A DNA stretch of 64,000 nt. It comes from Amycolatopsis coloradensis (GTDB lineage: Bacteria > Actinomycetota > Actinomycetes > Mycobacteriales > Pseudonocardiaceae). The stretch is from contig NZ_CP150484.1 in assembly GCF_037997115.1 (NCBI RefSeq), forward strand, positions 4,040,871 through 4,104,870, in the 5' to 3' direction. The notes under the pieces are model-generated. The model saw only the letters and a program-made list of their open reading frames with translations, did no database searches and was not told the origin of the DNA. Every line of letters begins with the position of its first letter. The stretch's first letter is position 1. Position numbers and translations under genes: made by a program. Of the stretch, positions 1-8,256 are shown in pieces.

Positions 1-689
1 CGAATCTCCGTGTGGATCCCCGAATTGTGCCGGAGACCGACGGTGGCCCCGCCCATCCGGGGGCCGACGTTCCCGTCGACCTCGAGATCGGTCCCGGACG
101 CGTGGGTGACCCGCGCGGCGCCCGCGAGCCGCAGCGCGAGCGCGACTCCGTGCGGCAGCTCGACGTCGAAGGCGGTCGGATGTCCCGGCGTCACGAGCGA
201 CCGGCGGAAGCGCGGTTTGTTCTGCACGATGCCGATGGACTTCGGAGCGCCGAAGCGGCCGCTGCGGATCAGCTCGACCAACCGCGCGGTGAGCGTGCTG
301 GCGAGCCAGGGCTCGACGACCTCGATATGCAGTTTGTATTTGCGGCGCAGGCGGATGATCCGCGCGAGGTCGTCGATGTCGGCGGCGAGCGGCTTCTCGA
401 CGATCACCTTGCGGAAGCCCAGCGTGGCCAGTTCGGAGAGCACGGTGAGACGTTCGGTCGGCGGTGTGCAGACGTGCGCGACGGTGCGGGAGGGGTCGAG
501 CCCGGCGGCCGCGGCCTCGATGGTCGGCACGACCTCGAGACCTGCCCGTGCGGCGACGTTCGGTCGCGGTTCGCACGCCGTGACGGGAGCGTCGTCGAAG
601 AGCTGCGGGGTTCGGGTACGGAGTTTGGCCAAGACCGGCAGATGCAGACCCGCGCCTGCCCGGCCGAGTCCCACAATGAGTGAACGCAC
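1..689 (-). CDS. Gfo/Idh/MocA-family oxidoreductase (3' end outside window)
   Basis: NAD(P)-dependent oxidoreductase of the Gfo/Idh/MocA family, which oxidises or reduces hydroxyl/keto groups of sugars and cyclitols. The protein opens with a Rossmann dinucleotide site (SLIVGLGRAGAGLHL, residues 3-17) and has the family's EKPLA motif near residue 98, where the lysine is normally catalytic. About 229 residues are visible; the C-terminus lies beyond base 1. The GTG at 689 is preceded by a GAGGAG-type ribosome site and puts the Rossmann strand at the N-terminus, as usual. It diverges from the biosynthetic operon starting at 871 across about 180 bp. Gfo/Idh enzymes commonly make the keto sugar or keto cyclitol used by DegT aminotransferases, two of which follow. 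The substrate is unknown. Confidence 0.85.
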   Translation of the reverse strand, partial: MRSLIVGLGRAGAGLHLPVLAKLRTRTPQLFDDAPVTACEPRPNVAARAGLEVVPTIEAAAAGLDPSRTVAHVCTPPTERLTVLSELATLGFRKVIVEKPLAADIDDLARIIRLRRKYKLHIEVVEPWLASTLTARLVELIRSGRFGAPKSIGIVQNKPRFRRSLVTPGHPTAFDVELPHGVALALRLAGAARVTHASGTDLEVDGNVGPRMGGATVGLRHNSGIHTEI

Positions 690-870
690 TGGTGAGCCTG
701 CTCCTCGGAGTTTCCATTCGGAATACATCGCAAAACTGACATCCGCGATGATCGAGTGTCAATACTCTCCGCGTGAGTTGACCAGGAAGTGCGAACCTGC
801 CGAGTGGCCGGTTTTCCTGACCTACGCTCGGGAACGGGTCTCAACGCCACCGGAGGTGGGTACGCTGTCG
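690..870. promoter_or_regulatory. Divergent promoter region of the biosynthetic locus
   Basis: The 181 bp between the divergent oxidoreductase and first aminotransferase genes are clearly more A/T-rich at 710-775 than the flanking coding DNA, as expected for back-to-back promoters. An imperfect inverted pair (GACAT at 738-742 and GTGTC at 756-760) and a TTGACC at 778-783 are visible. No well-matched -10 box was found, so exact start sites are not assigned. A GGAGG at 852-856 serves the downstream gene. Confidence 0.4.
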
Positions 871-2004
871 GTGTCATTTTTCAACCAATCGAGCACATTC
901 GAGCGAACGTGGCCCAGTGCCAGACGACATATTCTCGACGTCATCGAAAATGGCAAGTATTCGCACGGCCGCAAGGTGGCCGAGCTGGAATCCGCGCTGG
1001 CCGGCTACACCGGCGCGAAGTTTGTCATCGGGGTCAACAGTGGCACGGACGCGTTGGTCCTGCTGTTGCGGGCGGCGGGTCTGCGGCCTGGTGACGAAGT
1101 GGTCGTCCCCGCCTTCTCCTTCGGGGCGTCGGCCACCTCGGTCGTGCTCGCGGGCGGCCGGCCGGTCTTCGCCGACATCGAGCCGGACGGGTACGGCATC
1201 GACCCCGCCGCGGTGGCGGACGCCGCGGGGGAGCGCTCCCGGTTCGTCATGCCGACGCATCTGTTCTCGCGGCTCGCGGACATCGACGGCGTCCTCGCCG
1301 TGGCTCAGCGGCTCGGGCTCGCCGTGGTGGAGGACAGCGCGGAGGCCATCGGCATGCGCCATCGTGGCAGGCACGCCGGGCTTTTCGGGGCGGGCGGGGT
1401 GCTGTCGTTCTTCCCGACCAAGACGCTGGGCGCGCTCGGTGACGCGGGCGCGGTCCTCACCGACGACCGGCGGATCGCCGAGACCGCCGACGCGCTCCGC
1501 CACCACGGCCGGTTCGGCGGCACGATCGCCGATTTCCCCGCCATCTCCACGGCGACCGGCCTGCCCGGCGTGAACAGCAAGATGGACGACATCCAGGCCG
1601 CCATTCTCCTCGCGAAGCTCGCCAGGCTGGACCTCGACATCGTTCGCCGCGCGGAACTGGCCGCCCGGTACACGGCGGCGCTCGCGGAAGTCGAGGGGGT
1701 GCGCAAGCTGCCGTCGGCGCGGCCGGACAGCGTGTTCTACGTCTACGTGGTGGAGGTCGAGTCGCGCGACGACTTGGCGGCGCATCTGTCGGCCCACGGT
1801 GTGCAGACCGAGGTCTATTACCCGTCGCCGCTGCCTCTGCAACCCTGCTTCGCCGGGCTCGGCCACCGGAAGGGCGATTTCCCGAACGCCGAGAACGCCT
1901 GCCGTCGTACCCTCGCGCTGCCGCTGTATCCGGACATGTCCACCGGGGACTGTGACCGTGTCTGCGACTCGATCCGCGCGTTCTACCGCGGGCGGCGTGG
2001 ATGA
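871..2004 (+). CDS. DegT/DnrJ/EryC1/StrS aminotransferase 1
   Basis: PLP-dependent sugar or cyclitol aminotransferase, 377 aa, full length for the family. Visible features are the substrate/PLP loop NSGTDAL (56-62), the PLP-pyridine aspartate in EDSAEAIG (D155) and the Schiff-base lysine in SFFPTKTLGALGDAG (K184). The family transfers an amino group, usually from Gln or Glu, to a keto sugar or keto cyclitol. The GTG at 871 was chosen because the protein then starts at the usual family N-terminus and GGAGG lies 14 bases upstream; an in-frame GTG at 856 is possible. It is the first gene of a nine-gene coupled operon and overlaps the next aminotransferase by ATGA. A much longer upstream open frame runs antisense to the oxidoreductase gene and is not coding. 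The amino acceptor is unknown. Confidence 0.9.
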   Translation: MSFFNQSSTFERTWPSARRHILDVIENGKYSHGRKVAELESALAGYTGAKFVIGVNSGTDALVLLLRAAGLRPGDEVVVPAFSFGASATSVVLAGGRPVFADIEPDGYGIDPAAVADAAGERSRFVMPTHLFSRLADIDGVLAVAQRLGLAVVEDSAEAIGMRHRGRHAGLFGAGGVLSFFPTKTLGALGDAGAVLTDDRRIAETADALRHHGRFGGTIADFPAISTATGLPGVNSKMDDIQAAILLAKLARLDLDIVRRAELAARYTAALAEVEGVRKLPSARPDSVFYVYVVEVESRDDLAAHLSAHGVQTEVYYPSPLPLQPCFAGLGHRKGDFPNAENACRRTLALPLYPDMSTGDCDRVCDSIRAFYRGRRG

Positions 2005-3122
2005 CACTGCCGTTCTTCCCGCCCGATCTCTTCGACGAGGACCGTGCCGAACTGCTGGACATCGTCCGCCGCGTCGGCCTCGCAGCGGAGCAGAAGTTCA
2101 TCCTCGGCGACCAGACGGCCCGTTTCGAAGCGGCGATCCGTGACTCGGTCGACGCGGCGGACGCGATCGCTTGCGGCAGCGGAACTTCGGCGCTGACGCT
2201 GGTGCTGCGCGCGATGGGCGTCGGCGACGGCGACGAGGTGATCGTGCCCGCGTTCGGCTGCGCACCGCTCGCGGCCGCGCCCGCCTCGCTCGGCGCGACG
2301 CCGGTGTTCGCCGACATCGACCCGCGGTCCATGGTCGTCGATCCCGACACGGTCGCCCGCCTGGTCACTTCGCGGACCAAGGTGATCATGCCGGCGCATA
2401 TGTTCTCGGTCATGGCGGACATGCCCGCGCTGCGCCGGATCACGTCCGGCGCGGGCGTGCGGCTGCTGGAGGATTCCGCGGTCGCGCAAGGAGGAACCCT
2501 CGCGGGCACGCCCGCCGGGAGATGGGGCGACGCGGGTGTGTACTCGTTCGTCCAGGTGAAGACGTTCGGGATGCCGGGTGAGGGCGGCATGGTCGTGACC
2601 GATGATCCGGAACTCGCCTCGGCGGTGCGGATGCTGCGCAATCACGGCCAGGACGGCAAGAACCGGTTCCTGTACCACCGGGTCGGCTACAACAGCCGGT
2701 TCGACGAGATCATGGCCGCGTTCCAGCTGCATCGGTTCCCTGGCCTTCCCGGGCGGCTCGCACGCCGGGCACGGATCGGGGAGTACTACACCGAGCGCTT
2801 CGCCGACCTGGCGGGCTGCGGGGTGCTGGCGCCGCCCCCGGCGAAGGACGGGCGGTGCTACTACGTCTATTCGCTACTCGCCGAGCGCAGGGACGAACTC
2901 CGTGCCCATCTGGCGGCGCGGGGGATCGGCTCGCACGTCTACTACCCGGCCCCGCTGCCGCGGCAACCCGCGTTCGCGCGGTACACCCGCCCGTCGGACA
3001 CCTGGCCCGCGGCGGACCTGGCCGCGCGGCGCACTCTCGCCATACCCATCTACCCCCATCTGACGGACGAGCAGGTGGAACGCATCGCGGACGCGGTGTG
3101 CGAGTTCGCGAAGGAGTCGTGA
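2001..3122 (+). CDS. DegT/DnrJ/EryC1/StrS aminotransferase 2
   Basis: Second PLP aminotransferase of the same fold, 373 aa. The PLP lysine is in SFVQVKTFGMPGEGG (K187), the conserved aspartate in LEDSAVAQGG (D158), and the phosphate loop is GSGTSAL (59-65). It differs widely in sequence from its neighbour, so it is a distinct enzyme rather than a recent duplicate. Two DegT enzymes next to a Gfo/Idh oxidoreductase suggest either a diamino sugar/cyclitol or one transaminase with one sugar-modifying (for example dehydratase-type) member. The ATG overlaps the stop of the upstream gene (ATGA), so translation is coupled; the 3' end overlaps the methyltransferase start by one base (TGATG). Confidence 0.9.
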   Translation: MTLPFFPPDLFDEDRAELLDIVRRVGLAAEQKFILGDQTARFEAAIRDSVDAADAIACGSGTSALTLVLRAMGVGDGDEVIVPAFGCAPLAAAPASLGATPVFADIDPRSMVVDPDTVARLVTSRTKVIMPAHMFSVMADMPALRRITSGAGVRLLEDSAVAQGGTLAGTPAGRWGDAGVYSFVQVKTFGMPGEGGMVVTDDPELASAVRMLRNHGQDGKNRFLYHRVGYNSRFDEIMAAFQLHRFPGLPGRLARRARIGEYYTERFADLAGCGVLAPPPAKDGRCYYVYSLLAERRDELRAHLAARGIGSHVYYPAPLPRQPAFARYTRPSDTWPAADLAARRTLAIPIYPHLTDEQVERIADAVCEFAKES

Positions 3123-3763
3123 TGCAGCAGATCACCCGGACGCCCGCACCGAGCGAGGTCGCCGAGGAGTGGCACAGGCGTGCGGAACGCGCCGGGCTGT
3201 CCCGCGTCATGCGCGCTTCGCAGCCCGCCGAGCTCGCGGCCGAGACGACCATCCGCACCATCCGGCTAGTCACCGGCCTTTTGCGTTCTCTGGGCGATGT
3301 CGGGGCCGCGCTGGAGATCGGCTGCGGGATGGGCAGGCTTACCCCGGCGATCGCGGCGCGGGCCCGTACGGTGACGGCGATCGACATGACTCCGCGCATG
3401 CTCGCGCTGGCGAGGGAGAACTGCGCGCATCTGTCCACTGTGGAATTCGTGCGGACGACGGTCCAGCGGCTGCCGTGGCAGGACAAGCGGTTCGACGTCG
3501 CCGTCTGCGTCTGGGTGCTGATGCATGTACTGGACGACGACGAGATCGCCGAAGCGTGCCGGGCGATCGCCGCGTCGGCCCGTCATCTCGTTCTCGTGGA
3601 ATACGAGGAAGCGGACATCCCCGTCGGCAGGTTCTCGCGGTTGCGGACCGTCGAGGAGTACCTGGCCCTGCTCCCGGGCGCCCGCCTGCTCGAACGGCAC
3701 GACCTGCATTACGGAGGTGACCGGTCCTTCGCCGCGTTGATCGCGTTGGACTATCGGCGATGA
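3122..3763 (+). CDS. Class I SAM-dependent methyltransferase
   Basis: Small class I methyltransferase, 213 aa. Motif I is ALEIGCGMGRLT (63-74); the acidic end of strand beta2 is TAIDMTPRML, and the post-motif region FDVAVCVWVLMHV follows. The fold uses SAM to methylate O, N or C; the substrate cannot be read from sequence. It sits between an aminotransferase and a prenyltransferase in the coupled operon, so N-methylation of an amino group or O-methylation of the same scaffold are plausible guesses only. The ATG shares one base with the preceding stop codon. Confidence 0.85.
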   Translation: MQQITRTPAPSEVAEEWHRRAERAGLSRVMRASQPAELAAETTIRTIRLVTGLLRSLGDVGAALEIGCGMGRLTPAIAARARTVTAIDMTPRMLALARENCAHLSTVEFVRTTVQRLPWQDKRFDVAVCVWVLMHVLDDDEIAEACRAIAASARHLVLVEYEEADIPVGRFSRLRTVEEYLALLPGARLLERHDLHYGGDRSFAALIALDYRR

Positions 3764-4683
3764 CGACAGTGGCCGCCACTCGCGGCAAGGCGTATTTCCG
3801 GCTCGCGAAACTCGACATCGTCGACTACTACCTCGGCGTGGTCGTGGTGTGGACGCTGCTCGCGCCGGCGGCGAGGTTCGACAGCGGAGTCCTGGCCTCT
3901 GTCGGCGTGTTCCTGCTCGGCGAGGTCTTCGTGATCGCGGCGATGGTCGCCCTCGACGATCTCACGGGATACCGGGACGGCAGCGACATCACGAACTACT
4001 CACCGGACGATCCCCAGCGCAAGCGGTACCGCAAACCGCTGGTGGCGGGCACCCTCGACGAGGGCCAGGTGCTGCGGTTCGCGTGGGCGACGGCCGTCGT
4101 CGGCGCCCTGCTCTGGCTGACGGCCATCGCGATCGCGCCGCACCGTCCTGTGTGGACTGTCGTCCTGATCGTGGTCACCTATTTCTTCTCGCTGCAGTAC
4201 TCCTGGGGCGTGAAGCTCAGCTACCACGGCTTCCAGGAGTTCTTCATCGCCGCGCTCGGCTGGGCGCTCGTACTGGCGCCGTACGGCCTCGCGTCCGGTG
4301 AGTTCACCGGTTTCGCGCTCGCCCAGGCGTTGCTCTTCGGGCTGGGGCCGCTGTTGTTCGGCGTGTACTCCAACACCAACGACGTCGACGGCGACCGGCG
4401 GGTCGGCAGGCCGACGGTCGCGGCGCTGACCTCGCCGCGAGGCAACATGTTCTTCGTGATCGCCGTGTCGGCCGCGGAGTTCGCCCTGATCTTCGCCGTG
4501 CCCGCGCTCGGCGGCCCGTGGTGGTTCCCCCTCGCGCTGCTCCCGACCCTCGTGGCGAGGATCTGGCAACTCTGGCTCGGGTTCGCGCTGGGCGACATCA
4601 TGCGGGCCCGGCTGCTCGGCATCCGCATCCACCGGATCACCGTGCTGAGCCTGGTCGTGGTGAACCTGGTGGTGATCGCGTGA
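3760..4683 (+). CDS. UbiA-family prenyltransferase (membrane)
   Basis: Integral membrane prenyltransferase of the UbiA superfamily, 307 aa with about 8-9 hydrophobic segments. Both aspartate-rich motifs that bind Mg-diphosphate are present: DDLTGYRDGSD around residues 66-76 and NTNDVDGDRRVGRPT around 205-219. The first is a variant of the usual NDxxDxxxD. UbiA enzymes join an isoprenoid diphosphate to an aromatic ring, to glycerol phosphate or, in the decaprenylphosphoryl-ribose branch, to a sugar phosphate. The neighbouring amino-sugar-type enzymes make an unusual acceptor possible, but this is speculation. No dedicated prenyl diphosphate synthase is seen in the window. ATGA overlap with the methyltransferase. 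Confidence 0.85.
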   Translation: MTTVAATRGKAYFRLAKLDIVDYYLGVVVVWTLLAPAARFDSGVLASVGVFLLGEVFVIAAMVALDDLTGYRDGSDITNYSPDDPQRKRYRKPLVAGTLDEGQVLRFAWATAVVGALLWLTAIAIAPHRPVWTVVLIVVTYFFSLQYSWGVKLSYHGFQEFFIAALGWALVLAPYGLASGEFTGFALAQALLFGLGPLLFGVYSNTNDVDGDRRVGRPTVAALTSPRGNMFFVIAVSAAEFALIFAVPALGGPWWFPLALLPTLVARIWQLWLGFALGDIMRARLLGIRIHRITVLSLVVVNLVVIA

Positions 4684-5984
4684 CCGATGTCGAGGTGGCG
4701 GTGGTCGGCGCCGGCGTCGCCGGGCTCACCACCGCGTACCAGCTCGGCAAGTCCGGGCGCGAAGTACGGGTGTTCGAAGCGGCCGACGTGGTCGGCGGCC
4801 GGATGACGACGCTGCGCGAGGACGGCTTCCTGATCGACACCTGCGCCGAGCAGATGGCCGAGCAGGGTTATCGCGAGACCTGGCGGCTGCTGGCGGAGCT
4901 GGGCATCGACGACGCCGCCGCTCCCCGGATCGGCCGCGGCATCGCGATGTGGCGGGGCAGACCCAGGTCCGGCGTCGCGGAGACCAGGGGGCTGCTCACC
5001 GGAGCGGGGTTGTCCCTGCGGGCACGGCTGGCCGGGGTACGGGCGATGCGGGGTGAGTTCGACACCGAGCGGCCGGAGGTCTCCCGGCTGGGCGGGCGCA
5101 CCGTCGCCGAGTTCGCCGCGCCCCACCACCGGGATCTGCTGGACTACCTGCTGCAACCGGTCGTCTCCGGGTTCTTCGGCTGGGATCCGGCGCGTTCGGC
5201 GGCCGCGCCCTTGCTCGCCCTGCTCACCTCGGTCGGCCCGCCGCCGACGTGGCGGGCGTACCGCGACGGAATGGACACCCTCGCCCGCGCCCTCGCCGAG
5301 AGGGTCGACGTCAGCACCGGGTTTCGTGTCGATCAGGTCGTCGACGACGGTTCCGTGGCGCGGATCATCGGCGGTACGCGCGAAATCAGCGCGAAAGCCG
5401 TGGTGCTGGCCGTGCCCGCCCCTGCCGCGGCCGAGCTGTATCCGCGGCACGGATCGGCTTTCCTCGCCGCCTGCTCGTTCACGCCGGTGGTCAAGGCCCA
5501 TCTGCTGCTCGATCGTCCGCTCGGCGGTCCCGACTATGCCTTGATCGTGCCGACGGCGGAGAACGGCACGGTGGCCACGATCATCTTCGACCACCTGAAG
5601 CACCCTGGCCGCGCGCCCGCTGGCCGCGGCCTGGTCACGGTCATGGCCCATCCGCGCGCGGTGCCGGAGCTGCTGACCGCCACCGACGAGGACGCGGTGA
5701 CCCGCTTGACCGGCGCGGCCGAGCGTCTCGTCCCCGGCCTGCGGGCGGCGACCCGCCGCGCACTGGTCCGGCGGGTGCGGCACGCGGCGCCCGAGGTGAC
5801 GCCCCGCGCGCTCGCCTTGCGTGCTTCCTTCGAGGCAGGCCTCGGCCGGGGCGTCGTCGACTACGCGGGCGACTGGGTTTTCCTGAGCCCGTGCAGCGAA
5901 GCGGCCGTCCGCTCCGGCGTGCGGGCCGCGCGGCGCTTGACCGACCGAATCGCGTGCCCCGTGAAGGAGGAACGAGCCGGATGA
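4680..5984 (+). CDS. FAD-dependent amine oxidase / protoporphyrinogen-oxidase-like protein
   Basis: Flavoprotein of the amine oxidase/PPO/phytoene desaturase superfamily, 434 aa. The N-terminal dinucleotide motif VVGAGVAGLTTAYQLG runs into the acidic FEAADVVGGRM that binds the FAD ribose. A C-terminal FAD segment (AGDWVFLSPCSEAAVRSG, near 409-426) is also present, so the protein looks complete. These enzymes perform desaturations or oxidative cyclisations. Its place directly after the UbiA gene (GTGA overlap) suggests it may act on the prenylated intermediate. The GTG at 4680 is the only start that places the Rossmann motif at the N-terminus. Substrate unknown. Confidence 0.85.
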   Translation: MTDVEVAVVGAGVAGLTTAYQLGKSGREVRVFEAADVVGGRMTTLREDGFLIDTCAEQMAEQGYRETWRLLAELGIDDAAAPRIGRGIAMWRGRPRSGVAETRGLLTGAGLSLRARLAGVRAMRGEFDTERPEVSRLGGRTVAEFAAPHHRDLLDYLLQPVVSGFFGWDPARSAAAPLLALLTSVGPPPTWRAYRDGMDTLARALAERVDVSTGFRVDQVVDDGSVARIIGGTREISAKAVVLAVPAPAAAELYPRHGSAFLAACSFTPVVKAHLLLDRPLGGPDYALIVPTAENGTVATIIFDHLKHPGRAPAGRGLVTVMAHPRAVPELLTATDEDAVTRLTGAAERLVPGLRAATRRALVRRVRHAAPEVTPRALALRASFEAGLGRGVVDYAGDWVFLSPCSEAAVRSGVRAARRLTDRIACPVKEERAG

Positions 5985-7474
5985 AACCGCACGACATGGG
6001 AACGTTGTTCGACGAATGCGCGCATACGCGGACGACAGTGCGCCTCGACCGGCCCTTCGACATCGCGCCCGAGCGCGGAACCGTCTACCCGGTCGCCGGG
6101 CTCGCCGAGCTGGTGCGGGACGCGGCGGGATGGCTCTCCGAAACCGGTGTGCGGCCGGGGGACCGGGTCGCCATCGTCAAGCGGAACCACTGGGACTACG
6201 ACCTGCTGGCGTGCGCCGCGGCGCGTCTGGGGGCGGTCGCGGCGAAGCTGTCCGGTCACCTGCCGGACGACACGCTGGAAGTGCTGCTGAAACGGCTGGA
6301 CGCCGCGGTCGTGGTCACCGATCGGCCTTCCCTGCGCGGAGACCGGGTCTTGCCCATCGACGGTTTCGCCGCCGCCACGCCACCCGAGCCGCACCGAAGG
6401 CACGCCGACGAACCACTGCTCATCTGTCATACGTCGGGGACGACCGGGACACCGAAACTGGTGGTCCACACGACGCGGACGATCATCGACCGGCTGGCCC
6501 GGCCGGAGGCGGTCCGCTGGCCCGTCCTCGGCGTCCGGCGTGACGACGTGCTGGGCAACGCCAGTGCCTACGCGCACGGCCGGACCTTCTGCTGGACGGC
6601 GTCGGCGCTGTGCCTCGCGCCACGGGAGATCGTGGTCCTGAGCGAGCCGGCTTCGGCGGAGCGGGTGTTCGGACGGCATCGGCCGACCGTCATCGAAGCC
6701 CTCCCGTCGACGTTCGTGCGCTGGCGGCCACTCGCGCACTCGCCGGAGAACCCGTTCCGCCGGGTCCGGCGGTTCGTCAGCACCTACGACGCCGTGCATC
6801 CACCGGTGATCAGGACGATGCTGAACGCCACCCGCCGCAAACGTCCACTGTGGATGGAAGGCTGGGGTCAATCGGAGACCGGCCCCCTGTCGTTCCGGTT
6901 CTTCACCAGGCGCTCCGTGCGGGCGACGCGGGACATCGGCAGGCCACTGCCCGGCCTCGCCAGACTGCGGGCCGTCGACCCGGAGACCATGGAGCGGGTC
7001 CCGCGAGGCACGCCGGGAATTCTCCTGGCACGCACTCGTGCTCGCTGTGTGGCCTACGTGGGCGAACAGGACCGCTGGGAGCACAAGGCGCACGGATCGT
7101 GGTGGAACACCGGCGATCTCGGCGTGGTGAGCCGGACCGGCGCGGTGACGTTGCTGGACCGGGAGGTCGACAGCGTCCCCGGGCTGAGCTGTCTCTCGGT
7201 GGAGGACGCGATCGAGGACCGGCTTCCGGCCATCGCCGAATGCGTCGTGCTTTCCGCGGTGGGCCGGGCGCCGATCCCGGTCGTCGTGACCGACACCGGA
7301 CTGGAGCCGGCGCGGTGGCGGGCGGCCGTGGCCGATCTGCCGCCGATGGGGGAGCCGGTGACGCTCACGTGGGACGAGGTACCGCGCACCGGCACCGGGA
7401 AGGTGCGGCGGCTGGAACTGCTGGAGCGGCTGACCGGGACAGCCGCCACGAACGGATCGGGAAGGTGGACGTGA
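5981..7474 (+). CDS. Acyl-adenylate / acyl-CoA ligase (ANL superfamily) 1
   Basis: ANL-superfamily adenylating enzyme, 497 aa, with a full set of core motifs: P-loop HTSGTTGTPK (150-159), A5 GWGQSETGP, A7 WWNTGDLG and the C-terminal catalytic lysine in RTGTGKVRR. It activates a carboxylate with ATP, normally as the CoA thioester. The linker motif is atypical (LLDREVDSVPG instead of GRxDDxIK), so the C-terminal subdomain is somewhat divergent. An in-frame GGAGG at 5966-5970, ten bases upstream, supports the ATG, which overlaps the flavoenzyme stop (ATGA). It probably supplies an acyl-CoA to the CaiB-type transferase two genes on. Confidence 0.85.
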   Translation: MKPHDMGTLFDECAHTRTTVRLDRPFDIAPERGTVYPVAGLAELVRDAAGWLSETGVRPGDRVAIVKRNHWDYDLLACAAARLGAVAAKLSGHLPDDTLEVLLKRLDAAVVVTDRPSLRGDRVLPIDGFAAATPPEPHRRHADEPLLICHTSGTTGTPKLVVHTTRTIIDRLARPEAVRWPVLGVRRDDVLGNASAYAHGRTFCWTASALCLAPREIVVLSEPASAERVFGRHRPTVIEALPSTFVRWRPLAHSPENPFRRVRRFVSTYDAVHPPVIRTMLNATRRKRPLWMEGWGQSETGPLSFRFFTRRSVRATRDIGRPLPGLARLRAVDPETMERVPRGTPGILLARTRARCVAYVGEQDRWEHKAHGSWWNTGDLGVVSRTGAVTLLDREVDSVPGLSCLSVEDAIEDRLPAIAECVVLSAVGRAPIPVVVTDTGLEPARWRAAVADLPPMGEPVTLTWDEVPRTGTGKVRRLELLERLTGTAATNGSGRWT

Positions 7475-8256
7475 CGACGGCCTACGTCTTCGACAACCAC
7501 AGCGGGCACGCGACCGAGCAGCATCGGTGCCTCTCCGAGGCGTACGACCCGGTCACCTTCGCGCGGCTGGAGCGGACCGGCGTGCGGGAGGGCTGGTCCT
7601 GCCTCGAAGTCGGCGCGGGCGGCAGCGGCGTCGCGCGGTGGCTCGCCGCCAGGGTGGCGCCGACCGGATCGGTGCTGGCGACCGACATCAAACCAGACCA
7701 CATCGGAACCGGGCCGGGGCTGACCGTCCTCCGGCATGACGTCGTCCACGATCCGTTGCCGGGTGGCGAGTTCGACCTCGTCCACGCCCGGCTGGTCCTG
7801 CAGCATCTGCCGGAGCGGGAGGCCGTCCTCCGGAAGCTGGCACAGGCACTGAAGCCGGGTGGCTGGATGCAGATCGACGAGTTCGACATCTCCTACGGCC
7901 CGGTGCTGCTCGCACCCGACGCCCGTGCGGCGAGTGTCTACGAGGCTTTCCTGGCGGCCAAGGAAAAGACGTTCAGGACCGCGGGCGGAGACGGCACGTG
8001 GGGCCGCAGGGTCGCCGCGTCGATGGCCGACGCGGGCCTGGTCGACGTCGACCCGGTACCGCTGGTCTTCCCGTGGCGGGCGGGATCGCCCGGCCTGCGG
8101 CTGCTGATCCACCACACCCATCATCTGCAGGACCGGCTGATCGCCGCGGGGATGACCGAAGGGGAACTCGCCGAGGTGCGTTCGGTCATGGCGGATCCGG
8201 GGTTCCGGGCGTCGTCGTGCGTGCTGTACTCCGTGCAGGGGAGGCGGCCCGCATGA
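7471..8256 (+). CDS. Class I SAM-dependent methyltransferase
   Basis: Second class I methyltransferase of the operon, 261 aa (Methyltransf_25/11 type). Motif I is CLEVGAGGSGVARW (44-57), followed by the acidic ATDIKPD and the motif FDLVHARLVLQHLPE; LKPGGWMQIDEFD is a typical post-core strand. The long C-terminal half resembles small-molecule O- or C-methyltransferases of antibiotic clusters. The GTG at 7471 overlaps the ligase stop (GTGA) and has GGGAAGG upstream; a GTG two codons earlier is also possible. Substrate unknown. Confidence 0.82.
   Translation: MTTAYVFDNHSGHATEQHRCLSEAYDPVTFARLERTGVREGWSCLEVGAGGSGVARWLAARVAPTGSVLATDIKPDHIGTGPGLTVLRHDVVHDPLPGGEFDLVHARLVLQHLPEREAVLRKLAQALKPGGWMQIDEFDISYGPVLLAPDARAASVYEAFLAAKEKTFRTAGGDGTWGRRVAASMADAGLVDVDPVPLVFPWRAGSPGLRLLIHHTHHLQDRLIAAGMTEGELAEVRSVMADPGFRASSCVLYSVQGRRPA

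Noticed and set aside
10..870. Upstream extension of the first aminotransferase reading frame
   Set aside because: It is antisense to the well-supported Gfo/Idh gene, Arg/Ser/Pro-rich, and lacks family similarity before residue 288; it is a GC-bias shadow.
874..2007. Long minus-strand open frame opposite aminotransferase 1
   Set aside because: Composition is that of an antisense shadow and the plus strand has complete PLP motifs.
4221..5783. 520-codon minus-strand frame opposite the UbiA and flavoenzyme genes
   Set aside because: Gly/Arg/His-rich with no domain; both plus-strand genes are complete.
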